Source of the DNA: Phaeobacter sp. B1627
Lineage (GTDB): Bacteria > Pseudomonadota > Alphaproteobacteria > Rhodobacterales > Rhodobacteraceae
NCBI RefSeq assembly: GCF_006265095.1
Contig: NZ_VCNK01000006.1
Span: 1-64,000, forward strand
DNA: 64,000 bases
Direction of reading: 5' to 3'
Part shown: positions 54,454-64,000 of the stretch, piece after piece
How the letters are laid out: each line of letters begins with the position of its first letter
Numbering within the stretch: position 1 is the stretch's first letter
Made by a program: the position numbers and the translations under genes
Notes under the pieces: model-generated
The model's database searches: none
Told to the model about the DNA's origin: nothing
The model's input: only the letters and a program-made list of their open reading frames with translations

Positions 54454-55032
54454 ATGGCAGGCCCCGAAGAGATACTTGATTTCTGGCTCGACACAGTCGG
54501 CGAGGACGGGTGGTATCGCCAGGACGATGCGCTGGATGCGGAGATCCGTTCCCGATTTGAAGAAACATGGAAAATGGCGAGCGAGGGCAGCTATTCGCTG
54601 TGGCTCACCTATCCCAGTGGCGTATTGGCCTATATCATTCTGCTCGATCAGTTCCCGCGCAACATGTTCCGTGGCGACAGCAAGGCCTTTGCCACCGATC
54701 CGGCGGCGCTGGCAGCGGCCAAGGCGGCGGTGGATCGCAAGTGGGATCTGCGGCTCAATGAACCGGCGCGCCAGTTCTTTTATCTGCCGTTGATGCATTC
54801 CGAGAGCCTCTGTGATCAGGAACGCTGTGTCCGCCTGATGCATGAACGGCTCCCCGAGACGGGCGGCAGCAATCTGGTCCACGCCCGGGCGCACCGCGAA
54901 GTCATCCGCCTGTTCGGCCGCTTCCCATATCGCAACGAAGCCCTCCATCGCCACAGCACCGCCCCCGAACGCGACTATGTTGCGGCTGGCGGCTACGGCT
55001 CGACGCTGCGCGAGTTGCAGGCGGCGGTCTGA
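54454..55032 (+). CDS. DUF924 family protein
   Basis: A 192-residue helical protein of the DUF924 family: EEILDFWLDTVGEDGWYRQDDALDAEIRSRF, then ILLDQFPRNMFRGDSKAFATDP (signature) and YLPLMHSESLCDQERCV. The fold is tetratricopeptide-like; function is unknown. The start at 54454 follows GGAG (54442-54445). Transcribed alone, with a terminator after it. Confidence 0.9.
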   Translation: MAGPEEILDFWLDTVGEDGWYRQDDALDAEIRSRFEETWKMASEGSYSLWLTYPSGVLAYIILLDQFPRNMFRGDSKAFATDPAALAAAKAAVDRKWDLRLNEPARQFFYLPLMHSESLCDQERCVRLMHERLPETGGSNLVHARAHREVIRLFGRFPYRNEALHRHSTAPERDYVAAGGYGSTLRELQAAV

Positions 55033-55128
55033 TCCCGGCTCTGGCGGGATCATCGCAGGGCCTTATCGCAAGGCCGGATCTGAATGGACATCAGGGCCTG
55101 CGGGGATTGGCATGAACCAAAGGCTGGG

Positions 55129-55152
55129 GCCCTGCCATCGGCGGGGCTTTTT
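55129..55152 (+). terminator. Terminator after the DUF924 gene
   Basis: An 8-bp stem (55129-55136 with 55140-55147, one G-U pair), triloop ATC, then TTTTT. Confidence 0.75.
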
Positions 55153-55298
55153 GCTCTCTATCACTCTCTCTGACGGTCCGGCTCTCCAGGGTTGAGCGTC
55201 CCTGCCCACTTTGCCGTACGGGTCGGGCGGCCGGGGTGGGTTCCGGTTGTGACGGGGTCGCCTTCCATAGCCTTCGGTTGTTGCGGCCTGCGAATATT

Positions 55299-55316
55299 TA
55301 GTTTAACGGTAAACTA
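55299..55316. promoter_or_regulatory. Palindromic operator upstream of lpd
   Basis: A perfect inverted repeat TAGTTTA-ACGG-TAAACTA, 30 bases before the lpd start codon. It is the same 7-4-7 palindrome as upstream of pdhA (38649-38666), so E1/E2 and E3 of the same complex probably share a regulator. Confidence 0.8.
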
Positions 55317-55346
55317 GTTTTGGATCTTTGTTCATGAGGGAACACT

Positions 55347-56741
55347 ATGGCCGCAGCATCCTATGACGTGATCATCATTGGCGCCGGTCCCGGCGGGTAT
55401 GTCGCCGCGATCCGTGCCGCGCAGCTCGGATTGAAGACTGCAGTGGTGGAGCGGGAACATCTTGGCGGAATTTGCCTCAACTGGGGCTGTATCCCGACCA
55501 AGGCGCTGCTGCGGTCCTCGGAGGTCTTTCACCTGATGGAACGCGCCAAGGACTTTGGCCTCAAGGCGGATAACATCGGCTACGATCTGGACGCGGTTGT
55601 GAAACGCTCGCGCGGGGTGGCGAAACAGCTGTCTGCCGGGGTCAAGGGGCTGTTGAAAAAGCACAAGGTCGATGTGGTCATGGGCGCCGCAAGCATCCCC
55701 GCCAAGGGCAAGGTCACGGTGAAAACCGACAAGGGCAGCGAAGAGCTGTCGGGCAAGAACATCATCCTCGCCACCGGGGCCCGTGCGCGGGAACTGCCGG
55801 GGCTGGAGGCCGACGGTGATCTGGTCTGGACCTACAAACATGCATTGCAGCCGCCGCGTATGCCAAAGAAGCTTCTGGTCATCGGATCGGGGGCCATCGG
55901 GATCGAATTTGCCAGCTTCTACAATACGTTGGGTGCGGACACCACCGTGGTTGAGGTGATGGACCGGGTGTTGCCGGTGGAGGACGAGGAGATCTCGAAA
56001 TTCGCCAAGAAGGCCTTTGTGAAACAGGGTATGAAGATCATGGAAAAAGCCATGGTCAAGCAGCTCGACCGGAGTGCCGGCAAGGTGACCGCCCATATCG
56101 AAGTTGGCGGCAAAGTGGAAAAACACGAGTTCGACACGGTGATCTCGGCCGTGGGGATCGTCGGCAATGTCGAGGGGCTTGGCCTTGAGGCGCTGGGGGT
56201 GAAGATTGACCGGACCCATGTCATCACCGATGAATTCTGCCGCACCGGTGTCGAGGGGCTCTATGCCATCGGCGACATCGCCGGCGCGCCCTGGCTGGCC
56301 CACAAGGCGAGCCACGAAGGCGTCATGGTCGCGGAGCTGATCGCGGGCAAACATGCCCATCCCGTGAAACCCGAAAGCATCGCGGGCTGCACCTATTGCC
56401 ATCCGCAAGTGGCCTCGGTCGGCTATACGGAAGCCAAGGCAAAAGAGCTGGGCTACAAGATCAAGGTCGGGCGTTTCCCCTTTATCGGCAACGGCAAGGC
56501 GATCGCCTTGGGCGAACCCGAAGGCATGATCAAGACCATCTTTGACGAGAAGACCGGCGAGTTGCTCGGCGCCCATATGGTGGGGGCGGAAGTCACCGAG
56601 CTGATCCAGGGCTATGTGGTGGGCCGACAGCTCGAGACCACCGAAGAGGACCTGATGAATACGGTCTTCCCGCATCCGACCCTGTCGGAAATGATGCATG
56701 AAAGCGTGCTGGATGCCTTTGACCGGGTCATCCACATCTGA
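55347..56741 (+). CDS. lpdA: Dihydrolipoamide dehydrogenase (E3)
   Basis: A 464-residue FAD-dependent disulphide oxidoreductase. FAD motif IIIGAGPGGYVAAIRAAQLG (9-28), redox pair Cys43/Cys48 in GGICLNWGCIPTKAL, NAD motif VIGSGAIGIEFASF, GLYAIGDIAGAPWLAHKASHEG, and C-terminal FPHPTLSEMMHE with the catalytic His-Glu pair. It reoxidises dihydrolipoyl groups of the 2-oxoacid dehydrogenase complexes. The shared operator suggests it is the E3 for the pdhABC enzymes encoded 17 kb away. Confidence 0.97.
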   Translation: MAAASYDVIIIGAGPGGYVAAIRAAQLGLKTAVVEREHLGGICLNWGCIPTKALLRSSEVFHLMERAKDFGLKADNIGYDLDAVVKRSRGVAKQLSAGVKGLLKKHKVDVVMGAASIPAKGKVTVKTDKGSEELSGKNIILATGARARELPGLEADGDLVWTYKHALQPPRMPKKLLVIGSGAIGIEFASFYNTLGADTTVVEVMDRVLPVEDEEISKFAKKAFVKQGMKIMEKAMVKQLDRSAGKVTAHIEVGGKVEKHEFDTVISAVGIVGNVEGLGLEALGVKIDRTHVITDEFCRTGVEGLYAIGDIAGAPWLAHKASHEGVMVAELIAGKHAHPVKPESIAGCTYCHPQVASVGYTEAKAKELGYKIKVGRFPFIGNGKAIALGEPEGMIKTIFDEKTGELLGAHMVGAEVTELIQGYVVGRQLETTEEDLMNTVFPHPTLSEMMHESVLDAFDRVIHI

Positions 56742-56775
56742 CGCATCCTGCGGGCTGCTGATCGGATCGCAAGTC

Positions 56776-56803
56776 AAAGGCCGGGCCCCACGCCCGGCCT
56801 TTT
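56776..56803 (+). terminator. Terminator after lpd
   Basis: An 11-bp stem (56776-56786 with 56792-56802), 5-base loop, ending in TTTT. Confidence 0.85.
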
Positions 56804-56973
56804 GCATATGGCGGGCATCTGGTGCGAGCCGCAGATCACGCGTCCGAGATCGCCAGCGGGCTGGCTTTGTGTCGGTACAAAATAGTTGCGCCTCCGTCCG
56901 GGGTCCCTCTGGCCTCCCTCTGCGGTCTCGACTAGGTTTTGCGCCTCGGTTTCAGCGGAATGAGGGCAGGCGG

Positions 56974-58158
56974 ATGGAACAGCAGCAGGGGCGCGTGAAC
57001 TGGGGCATGGTGCTGCTGATCTGGGCTGCGGGCCTGGGGGCTGCGGCGCAATATGGCAAGATCAGCGTGGTCTTTGACCGGTTGCCTGACCTCTACCCGG
57101 GGCTCGGGGCGTCGCTCGGCTGGGCCGTTTCTCTGGTCGGGGTTCTAGGCATTCTCTTTGGCGTGGTGGCGGGGCTGTTCGTGTCGGCCTTTGGCTATCG
57201 TCGCACTCTGGTCTGCTGTCTGTGGTTGGGTGCGGCGATGTCGGCGCTGCAAGTGCTGCACCTGCCGTTTGGCCTCTTCCTGCTGACGCGGGTGGTCGAG
57301 GGGATCTCGCATCTGGGGGTGGTGGTCGCAGGCCCGACGCTGATCGCACTCTTGGCGACAGGACCCGCGCGTGGCGTGGCCCTGACGATCTGGAGCACGT
57401 TTTTCGGCGTCGCCTTTGCCATTCTCAGTTGGATCGGCCTGCCGCTGGTGGCCTCGCAGGGGGTGCTGGCGCTCTTTGGTGCCCATGCCGGTGTGATGGC
57501 GGTGCTGGCGGTGATCCTGCAGCGGGCCCTGCGCAATCTGCCGGTGCCGGCGCGAACGGCCTATCCCCCGCTGGCGGATATGCCCGGGCTTCACCTGTCG
57601 ATCTACCGCTCGCCGTTCAAGATCGCGCCGGCAGCGGGCTGGGTGTTCTATACCTGCTGTTTCGTGTCGGTGCTGACCGTCCTGCCGCCGTTTATTCCCG
57701 CCGAGATCCGCACCTTTGTCATGGGAGCGATGCCGCTGGTGTCGATTGCAGTGTCAATGACGCTGGGGGTCTTCATGCTGCGGTTCCTGCCGGCGATCAG
57801 AGTGATTCAGATCGGTTTCCTGCTATGCGCGGCGGCGATGGTCTGGTTGTGGGGCGCGCCGGGCGACGGGGCGGCTTGTCTGGCGCTGGCGGGGGCCTTC
57901 GGGCTGGTGCAGGGCGCGAGTTTCGCGGCCGTGCCGCAGTTGAACCACACCTCGGCCGCCCAATCCGAGGCCAATGGCGTGATGTCCCAGGCCGGCAATT
58001 TTGGCAACGCCATCGGCACCCCGCTGATGGTGGCGATGATTTCGGTGGCTGGCTACGGCGGGCTGGTCGCGATGACGGGGCTGCTGTTTCTTGGCGGCGC
58101 GGCGGTGCATCAGATCCTCGCTTCCCGGCGCGCCCGCGAGATGGCGACCACGGACTGA
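56974..58158 (+). CDS. MFS transporter, CynX/NimT-like
   Basis: A 394-residue major facilitator with about 12 hydrophobic helices and short loops. LTRVVEGISHLGVVVAGPTLIALLATGPARGVALTIWSTFFGVAF is typical of the cyanate/nitroimidazole (CynX/NimT) branch, but substrate cannot be assigned. The start at 56974 is placed at MEQQQGRVNWG, just before helix 1, behind AGGGCAGG; the frame runs 92 codons upstream without membrane segments. It ends 15 bases before the uvrA SOS box. Confidence 0.87.
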   Translation: MEQQQGRVNWGMVLLIWAAGLGAAAQYGKISVVFDRLPDLYPGLGASLGWAVSLVGVLGILFGVVAGLFVSAFGYRRTLVCCLWLGAAMSALQVLHLPFGLFLLTRVVEGISHLGVVVAGPTLIALLATGPARGVALTIWSTFFGVAFAILSWIGLPLVASQGVLALFGAHAGVMAVLAVILQRALRNLPVPARTAYPPLADMPGLHLSIYRSPFKIAPAAGWVFYTCCFVSVLTVLPPFIPAEIRTFVMGAMPLVSIAVSMTLGVFMLRFLPAIRVIQIGFLLCAAAMVWLWGAPGDGAACLALAGAFGLVQGASFAAVPQLNHTSAAQSEANGVMSQAGNFGNAIGTPLMVAMISVAGYGGLVAMTGLLFLGGAAVHQILASRRAREMATTD

Positions 58159-58173
58159 ACAGAGATTTCGCGC

Positions 58174-58188
58174 GTTCCGTATCTGTTC
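58174..58188. promoter_or_regulatory. LexA (SOS) box upstream of uvrA
   Basis: GTTC-CGTATCT-GTTC is a perfect match to the Rhodobacter/alphaproteobacterial LexA site GTTC-N7-GTTC, 62 bases before the uvrA start codon. uvrA is a classical SOS gene. Confidence 0.9.
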
Positions 58189-58250
58189 TTCTTTTTTGCT
58201 TGGATAGTCGCAGGGTGTCCCCTATGTGTTAAGCAAAGTTTGAGGGTGAT

Positions 58251-61118
<2,868 letters not shown>

Positions 61119-61156
61119 TCTGTCAGGGCCCCGTCTGTTGATCGGGTGGGGCCTCC

Positions 61157-61184
61157 GGGGGCGGTTTTGTGGGGGCGGTTTTGT
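61157..61184. repeat. 14-bp perfect tandem duplication after uvrA
   Basis: GGGGGCGGTTTTGT occurs twice head to tail, followed by CGGTTTTTTCG. A 7-bp stem (61126-61132 with 61148-61154) lies just before, so this T-rich stretch may belong to the uvrA terminator. Confidence 0.65.
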
Positions 61185-61250
61185 CGGTTTTTTCGCCTTT
61201 GCTGGGCCAGCAGAAGGATATCCACTTTTTATCTGTCTCGGGCCCTTGAA

Positions 61251-61267
61251 TGTTACGCACCGTAACA
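61251..61267. promoter_or_regulatory. Palindrome 1 upstream of the DUF2807 gene
   Basis: A perfect inverted repeat TGTTACG-CAC-CGTAACA. It could lie between promoter boxes (TTGAAT at 61246-61251 and CCTAAT at 61271-61276). Probable operator, regulator unknown. Confidence 0.65.
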
Positions 61268-61271
61268 TCAC

Positions 61272-61296
61272 CTAATGTAAATAGGGTTTACATTAG
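61272..61296. promoter_or_regulatory. Palindrome 2 upstream of the DUF2807 gene
   Basis: A perfect 10-bp inverted repeat CTAATGTAAA-N5-TTTACATTAG, centred 25 bases from palindrome 1 and ending 11 bases before the start codon. It would overlap the -10/start region and so fit a repressor site of TetR-like symmetry; this is inference. Confidence 0.7.
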
Positions 61297-61307
61297 AGGA
61301 TGGAAAC

Positions 61308-62021
61308 ATGTCATTTTTCCACAACGCCACATATGGCGCCATTTTGATGACTGCGGTGGCCGCCACCTCTGCCCAGGCAGAGGACAAGAATTATGATTTT
61401 GAGAATTTCCACAGCATCAAGGTCGCCGAGAATATCGATCTGACCGTGGTGTCGGGGGCCCGCAGCTATGGGGTCGAGGCGCAGGCGGCGGGGATATCGG
61501 GTGTTTCGCGATTGAAGATCTCGCAGGACGGTCCGCTCTTGGTGATCGACAGAAAGAACCGCTGGTCGCCGATGATGGGGCTGCTGGACGGGGAGCTGCG
61601 GGTCACGGTGGAACTGCCTGAACTGGTCGCTCTGTCGGTTCAGGCAGGGTCCGCAGCGGAGGTGTCTGGCAGGCTGGCGCAGGATGTGGCATTCGACGTC
61701 ACCAGCGGCAGCCACCTGGAGGTTGCGGGGAGTGACGCAAAAACACTGGCAATCGGGATCAGTGCGGGGTCAAAAATGTCCATTGACGGGCGCTGCGATC
61801 AGGCGAAAATCATCGCATCAAGCGGCGCCGAACTCGATGCGTCGGCTTTGCGGTGCAAGGACGTGCGGGTGACGGCCACCAGCGGGGCGGACATCGACAC
61901 GACGGCCACAGAACGCGTGCAGGCGAACGCCTCCAGCGGCGGTGACATCTCGGTCCATGGCGGCCCGGCGGTGACGGATGTGACCCAGACCATCGGCGGC
62001 GCGGTGCGTATCAACGGGTAG
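61308..62021 (+). CDS. Exported DUF2807 (head GIN domain) protein
   Basis: A 237-residue protein with a signal peptide (ATYGAILMTAVAATSAQA, cleavage near residue 23) and a DUF2807 domain: FENFHSIKVAENIDLTVVSGARSYGVEAQ, then repeats of Ser/Gly/Ala strands (VTSGSHLEVAGSDAKTLAIGISAGSKMSIDG), as in a right-handed beta-solenoid. DUF2807 proteins are secreted or surface-located with unknown role. Two palindromes cover its promoter, so expression is probably tightly controlled. The start lies 4 bases after GGA. Confidence 0.85.
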   Translation: MSFFHNATYGAILMTAVAATSAQAEDKNYDFENFHSIKVAENIDLTVVSGARSYGVEAQAAGISGVSRLKISQDGPLLVIDRKNRWSPMMGLLDGELRVTVELPELVALSVQAGSAAEVSGRLAQDVAFDVTSGSHLEVAGSDAKTLAIGISAGSKMSIDGRCDQAKIIASSGAELDASALRCKDVRVTATSGADIDTTATERVQANASSGGDISVHGGPAVTDVTQTIGGAVRING

Positions 62022-62028
62022 GGGAGGC

Positions 62029-62066
62029 CAGATCGGCCTTCCCGCACGCGGCGGCGGGCCGATCTG
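62029..62066. terminator. Hairpin between convergent DUF2807 and mmsB genes
   Basis: A perfect 10-bp stem (62029-62038 with 62057-62066), 18-base loop, in the short convergent gap. No strong T run. Confidence 0.55.
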
Positions 62067-62114
62067 CGCAGGCGCAGCGGATGTCCGGATCAGTGTGCGG
62101 TCCGAACGCTCGGG

Positions 62115-62987
62115 TCAGTCGCGACCGCGGTGTTCAAACCGGGGCAGCATGGCCGAGAAGTCCTTGCCCAGCCCGTCCTCCTTTTCGACAAACTGCGTAT
62201 AGAGCGCCTCGGCGAGCTTGCCCATCGGGGTGTCGGCATCGGCGCTGCCTGCGGCCTGTTGCGACAGGCGCAGGTCCTTCAGCATCAGTTCCGCCGCAAA
62301 ACCGGGCTGGTAGCCGTTGTCGGCGGGCGATTGGGGGCCAACACCGGGGGCCGGACAATAGGCATTCATCGACCAGCTGTAGCCGGAGGAGGTGGACACC
62401 ACATCGAACATGCGGTCCCGGTCCAGGCCGAGCTTGTCGGCAAGGGCGAAGGCCTCGCAGGTGGCAATCATGGTGACGCCAAGGATCATGTTGTTGCAGA
62501 TCTTGGCCGCCTGACCGGCGCCGGAGGCCCCGCAATGCACAGCTTTTTGGCCCATGACCTCAAACAGCGGGGCAGCCATGGCAAAAGCCGCCTTTGACCC
62601 GCCCGCCATGAAGGTGAGCGTTCCGGCAGACGCCCCGCCGATCCCGCCCGAGACCGGCGCATCGACCGCAAGCAGGCCCGCCTTGTCGGCCTGTGATGCC
62701 ACGGCGCGGGCGCTGTCCACATCAACCGTCGAACAGTCGACAAAGGCCGCGCCGCGGGTCATGGCGGGGATGATCTCATTGGCGACATGGCGCAGGATCG
62801 GCCCGTTTGGCAACATGGTGATCACCACCTGTGCCTGGGTCGCGGCCTCGGCGGCAGAGGAGGCCATGGTGACGCCTTCGACCGAGACCTCCGCCATGTC
62901 AAAACCCGTCACCTCATGGCCGGCCCTGACGAGATTGGCGGCCATTGGCGCCCCCATGTTCCCCAGCCCGATAAATCCGATTTTCAT
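62115..62987 (-). CDS. mmsB: 3-hydroxyisobutyrate dehydrogenase
   Basis: A 290-residue NAD-dependent beta-hydroxyacid dehydrogenase that oxidises 3-hydroxyisobutyrate to methylmalonate semialdehyde in valine breakdown. N-terminal nucleotide motif GFIGLGNMGAPMAANL (4-19), substrate motif DAPVSGGIGGASAGTLTFMAGG, and catalytic Lys in GAGQAAKICNNM. The start MKIGFIGLG at 62987 is chosen by family over an ATG 7 codons earlier, which lies inside the upstream gene. That gene stops 4 bases before, so both form one operon of consecutive valine pathway steps. Confidence 0.95.
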   Translation of the reverse strand: MKIGFIGLGNMGAPMAANLVRAGHEVTGFDMAEVSVEGVTMASSAAEAATQAQVVITMLPNGPILRHVANEIIPAMTRGAAFVDCSTVDVDSARAVASQADKAGLLAVDAPVSGGIGGASAGTLTFMAGGSKAAFAMAAPLFEVMGQKAVHCGASGAGQAAKICNNMILGVTMIATCEAFALADKLGLDRDRMFDVVSTSSGYSWSMNAYCPAPGVGPQSPADNGYQPGFAAELMLKDLRLSQQAAGSADADTPMGKLAEALYTQFVEKEDGLGKDFSAMLPRFEHRGRD

Positions 62988-62991
62988 TTGC

Positions 62992-64000
62992 TCACTCCTC
63001 CTCCTCAAAGGTCAGCGCATCGGCACCCAGAGGCATCAGCATCTGACTGACGGCGACACCCGGCACGGACCCGTCCGCATATTGCCACTTTGGCGATTTG
63101 TCCTTGTCGATGATCAATGCACGCACCCCCTCCAGCAGATCTCCATGTTCCATCGCGCGCCAGGTGAACCGGTATTCCAGCTCCAGAGCCGCGCGCATCG
63201 TGGCGGTGGTGGAGCGCAGCCGGTGTATCATCTCGACCGTGGCTGCGACCGACAGGGGAGCGCCACGGGAGAGGGAGGCCAGGCACTGTTCCGCAAAATC
63301 ATCGCCGCGTTGCTGCAACACCGTCAGGATATCCCCGGCGGTCTCGCCTGCGAAACAGGCGTCAATGTCCGTTTGCAGGGCGGCGAGGGGGCTTTCGGGC
63401 GGCGGCGTGGCGGCCTCGGCGAGGATCGCGAGATCCGCGGTGCGTGCCAGCGTGGCGATCAGCTCCGGCCAGAGCGCTTCGGGTATGAAATGGTCCGCAA
63501 AGCCTGCGAAAACCGCATCTCCCGGCCCCATCCGATAGCCCGTCGTGCCGAGATACTCGCCAAGCCGGCCCGGCGCCAGCGCCAGCAGAAGCGATCCGCC
63601 CACGTCCGGAACCAGACCGATGCCACATTCCGGCATCGAAATCCGGCTGCTGTCGCCAACGATACGATGGGTGCCGTGACAGCCGATGCCGACGCCGCCC
63701 CCCATGGTGAACCCCTGCAGGAAGCTGACAACGGGTTTCGGGTATTCGAAAATCCGCGCATTCATACGGTATTCGTCGCGCCAGAACCGCCGCCCGTAGG
63801 CAAAGTCCCCCTTGCGTCCGGTGTCATAGAGTTCGGCAATATCGCCCCCGGCGCAGAAGGCCTTTGGCCCCGCCGCATCCAGGATCACCACCGCGACGGC
63901 CTCCGTGTCGGCCCAGTCCTTCAGCGCCCTGTCGATGGCCAGACACATGTCATAGCTGAGCGCGTTCAGCGCCTTTTCCCGCGTCAGCGTGATCCGCCCT
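62992..64000 (-). CDS. 3-hydroxyisobutyryl-CoA hydrolase-like protein, 5' end cut by window edge
   Basis: A crotonase-fold protein; 335 residues are visible and the N-terminus lies beyond the right edge (the frame is open through GRITLTREKALNALSYDM up to base 64000). Blocks FCAGGDIAELYDTGRKGD, FLQGFTMGGGVGIGCHGTHRIV and MPECGIGLVPDVGGSLLL with Glu and Asp match 3-hydroxyisobutyryl-CoA hydrolase rather than enoyl-CoA hydratase. It would make 3-hydroxyisobutyrate for the next enzyme, MmsB. The stop is 4 bases before the mmsB start. mmsA and other valine genes probably lie further right. Confidence 0.9.
   Translation of the reverse strand, partial: GRITLTREKALNALSYDMCLAIDRALKDWADTEAVAVVILDAAGPKAFCAGGDIAELYDTGRKGDFAYGRRFWRDEYRMNARIFEYPKPVVSFLQGFTMGGGVGIGCHGTHRIVGDSSRISMPECGIGLVPDVGGSLLLALAPGRLGEYLGTTGYRMGPGDAVFAGFADHFIPEALWPELIATLARTADLAILAEAATPPPESPLAALQTDIDACFAGETAGDILTVLQQRGDDFAEQCLASLSRGAPLSVAATVEMIHRLRSTTATMRAALELEYRFTWRAMEHGDLLEGVRALIIDKDKSPKWQYADGSVPGVAVSQMLMPLGADALTFEEEE

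Larger units (their letters stand above)
55033..55346. other. 314-base region before lpd
   Basis: Contains the DUF924 terminator (55129-55152) and the lpd promoter with its palindromic operator. No gene. Confidence 0.6.

Overview
The window looks like chromosomal DNA of a marine alphaproteobacterium of the Rhodobacterales (Roseobacter group). The evidence is high GC with strong codon bias, a complete RcGTA-type gene transfer agent (GTA) structural cluster, a GTTC-N7-GTTC SOS box before uvrA (the Rhodobacter-type LexA site), pyruvate dehydrogenase with a lipoyl domain on E1-beta, and several genes typical of this order (cytochrome b561-YceI fusion, MltG next to FabF). I saw no tRNA, rRNA, CRISPR array, insertion sequence or integrase.

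Layout. 0.4-3.8 kb: porin, trigger factor and a lytic transglycosylase lipoprotein. 4.5-6.6 kb: two tandem flagellin paralogues with no other flagellar gene nearby. 6.7-8.0 kb: rpsF-rpsR-rplI operon (minus strand). 8.3-12.1 kb: a small membrane protein, a YceI protein, an orphan sugar-type ABC permease and a cytochrome b561-YceI fusion. 12.2-18.3 kb: fatty acid block fabD, fabG, acpP, a divergent HisA-like TIM barrel, fabF and mltG. 18.6-33.2 kb: GTA cluster g1 to g15 plus one small downstream gene, closed by a strong bidirectional terminator. 33.2-34.6 kb: cold shock protein and cysE. 34.9-39.1 kb: pdhC, pdhB, pdhA and a DivIC/FtsB-like gene (minus). 39.5-44.7 kb: chemoreceptor, pgk, two cyclophilins and a bactofilin. 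44.7-48.1 kb: M23 peptidase, DUF455 protein and a Bcp peroxiredoxin. 48.2-58.2 kb: AsmA-like giant protein, queA, two MFS carriers, a DUF924 protein and lpd. 58.3-61.3 kb: uvrA, then a DUF2807 protein behind two palindromes. 62.1-64.0 kb: mmsB and a hydroxyisobutyryl-CoA hydrolase-like gene cut by the right edge.

How genes work together. The fab genes supply fatty acid synthesis. The GTA genes encode a small-terminase-like protein, large terminase, portal, HK97-type protease and capsid, connectors, tail tube, a short tape measure and a hub/baseplate with peptidase. There is no integrase, replication or lysis gene, so this is a GTA rather than a prophage. pdhA-pdhB-pdhC and the distant lpd encode the three enzymes of the pyruvate dehydrogenase complex, and both promoters carry the same palindrome, TAGTTTA-N4-TAAACTA, about 37-40 bases from the start codon. 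This points to one common regulator and is the most testable regulatory observation here. Others are the double palindrome in front of the DUF2807 gene and an intrinsic-terminator-like hairpin inside the GTA operon between the terminase and portal genes.
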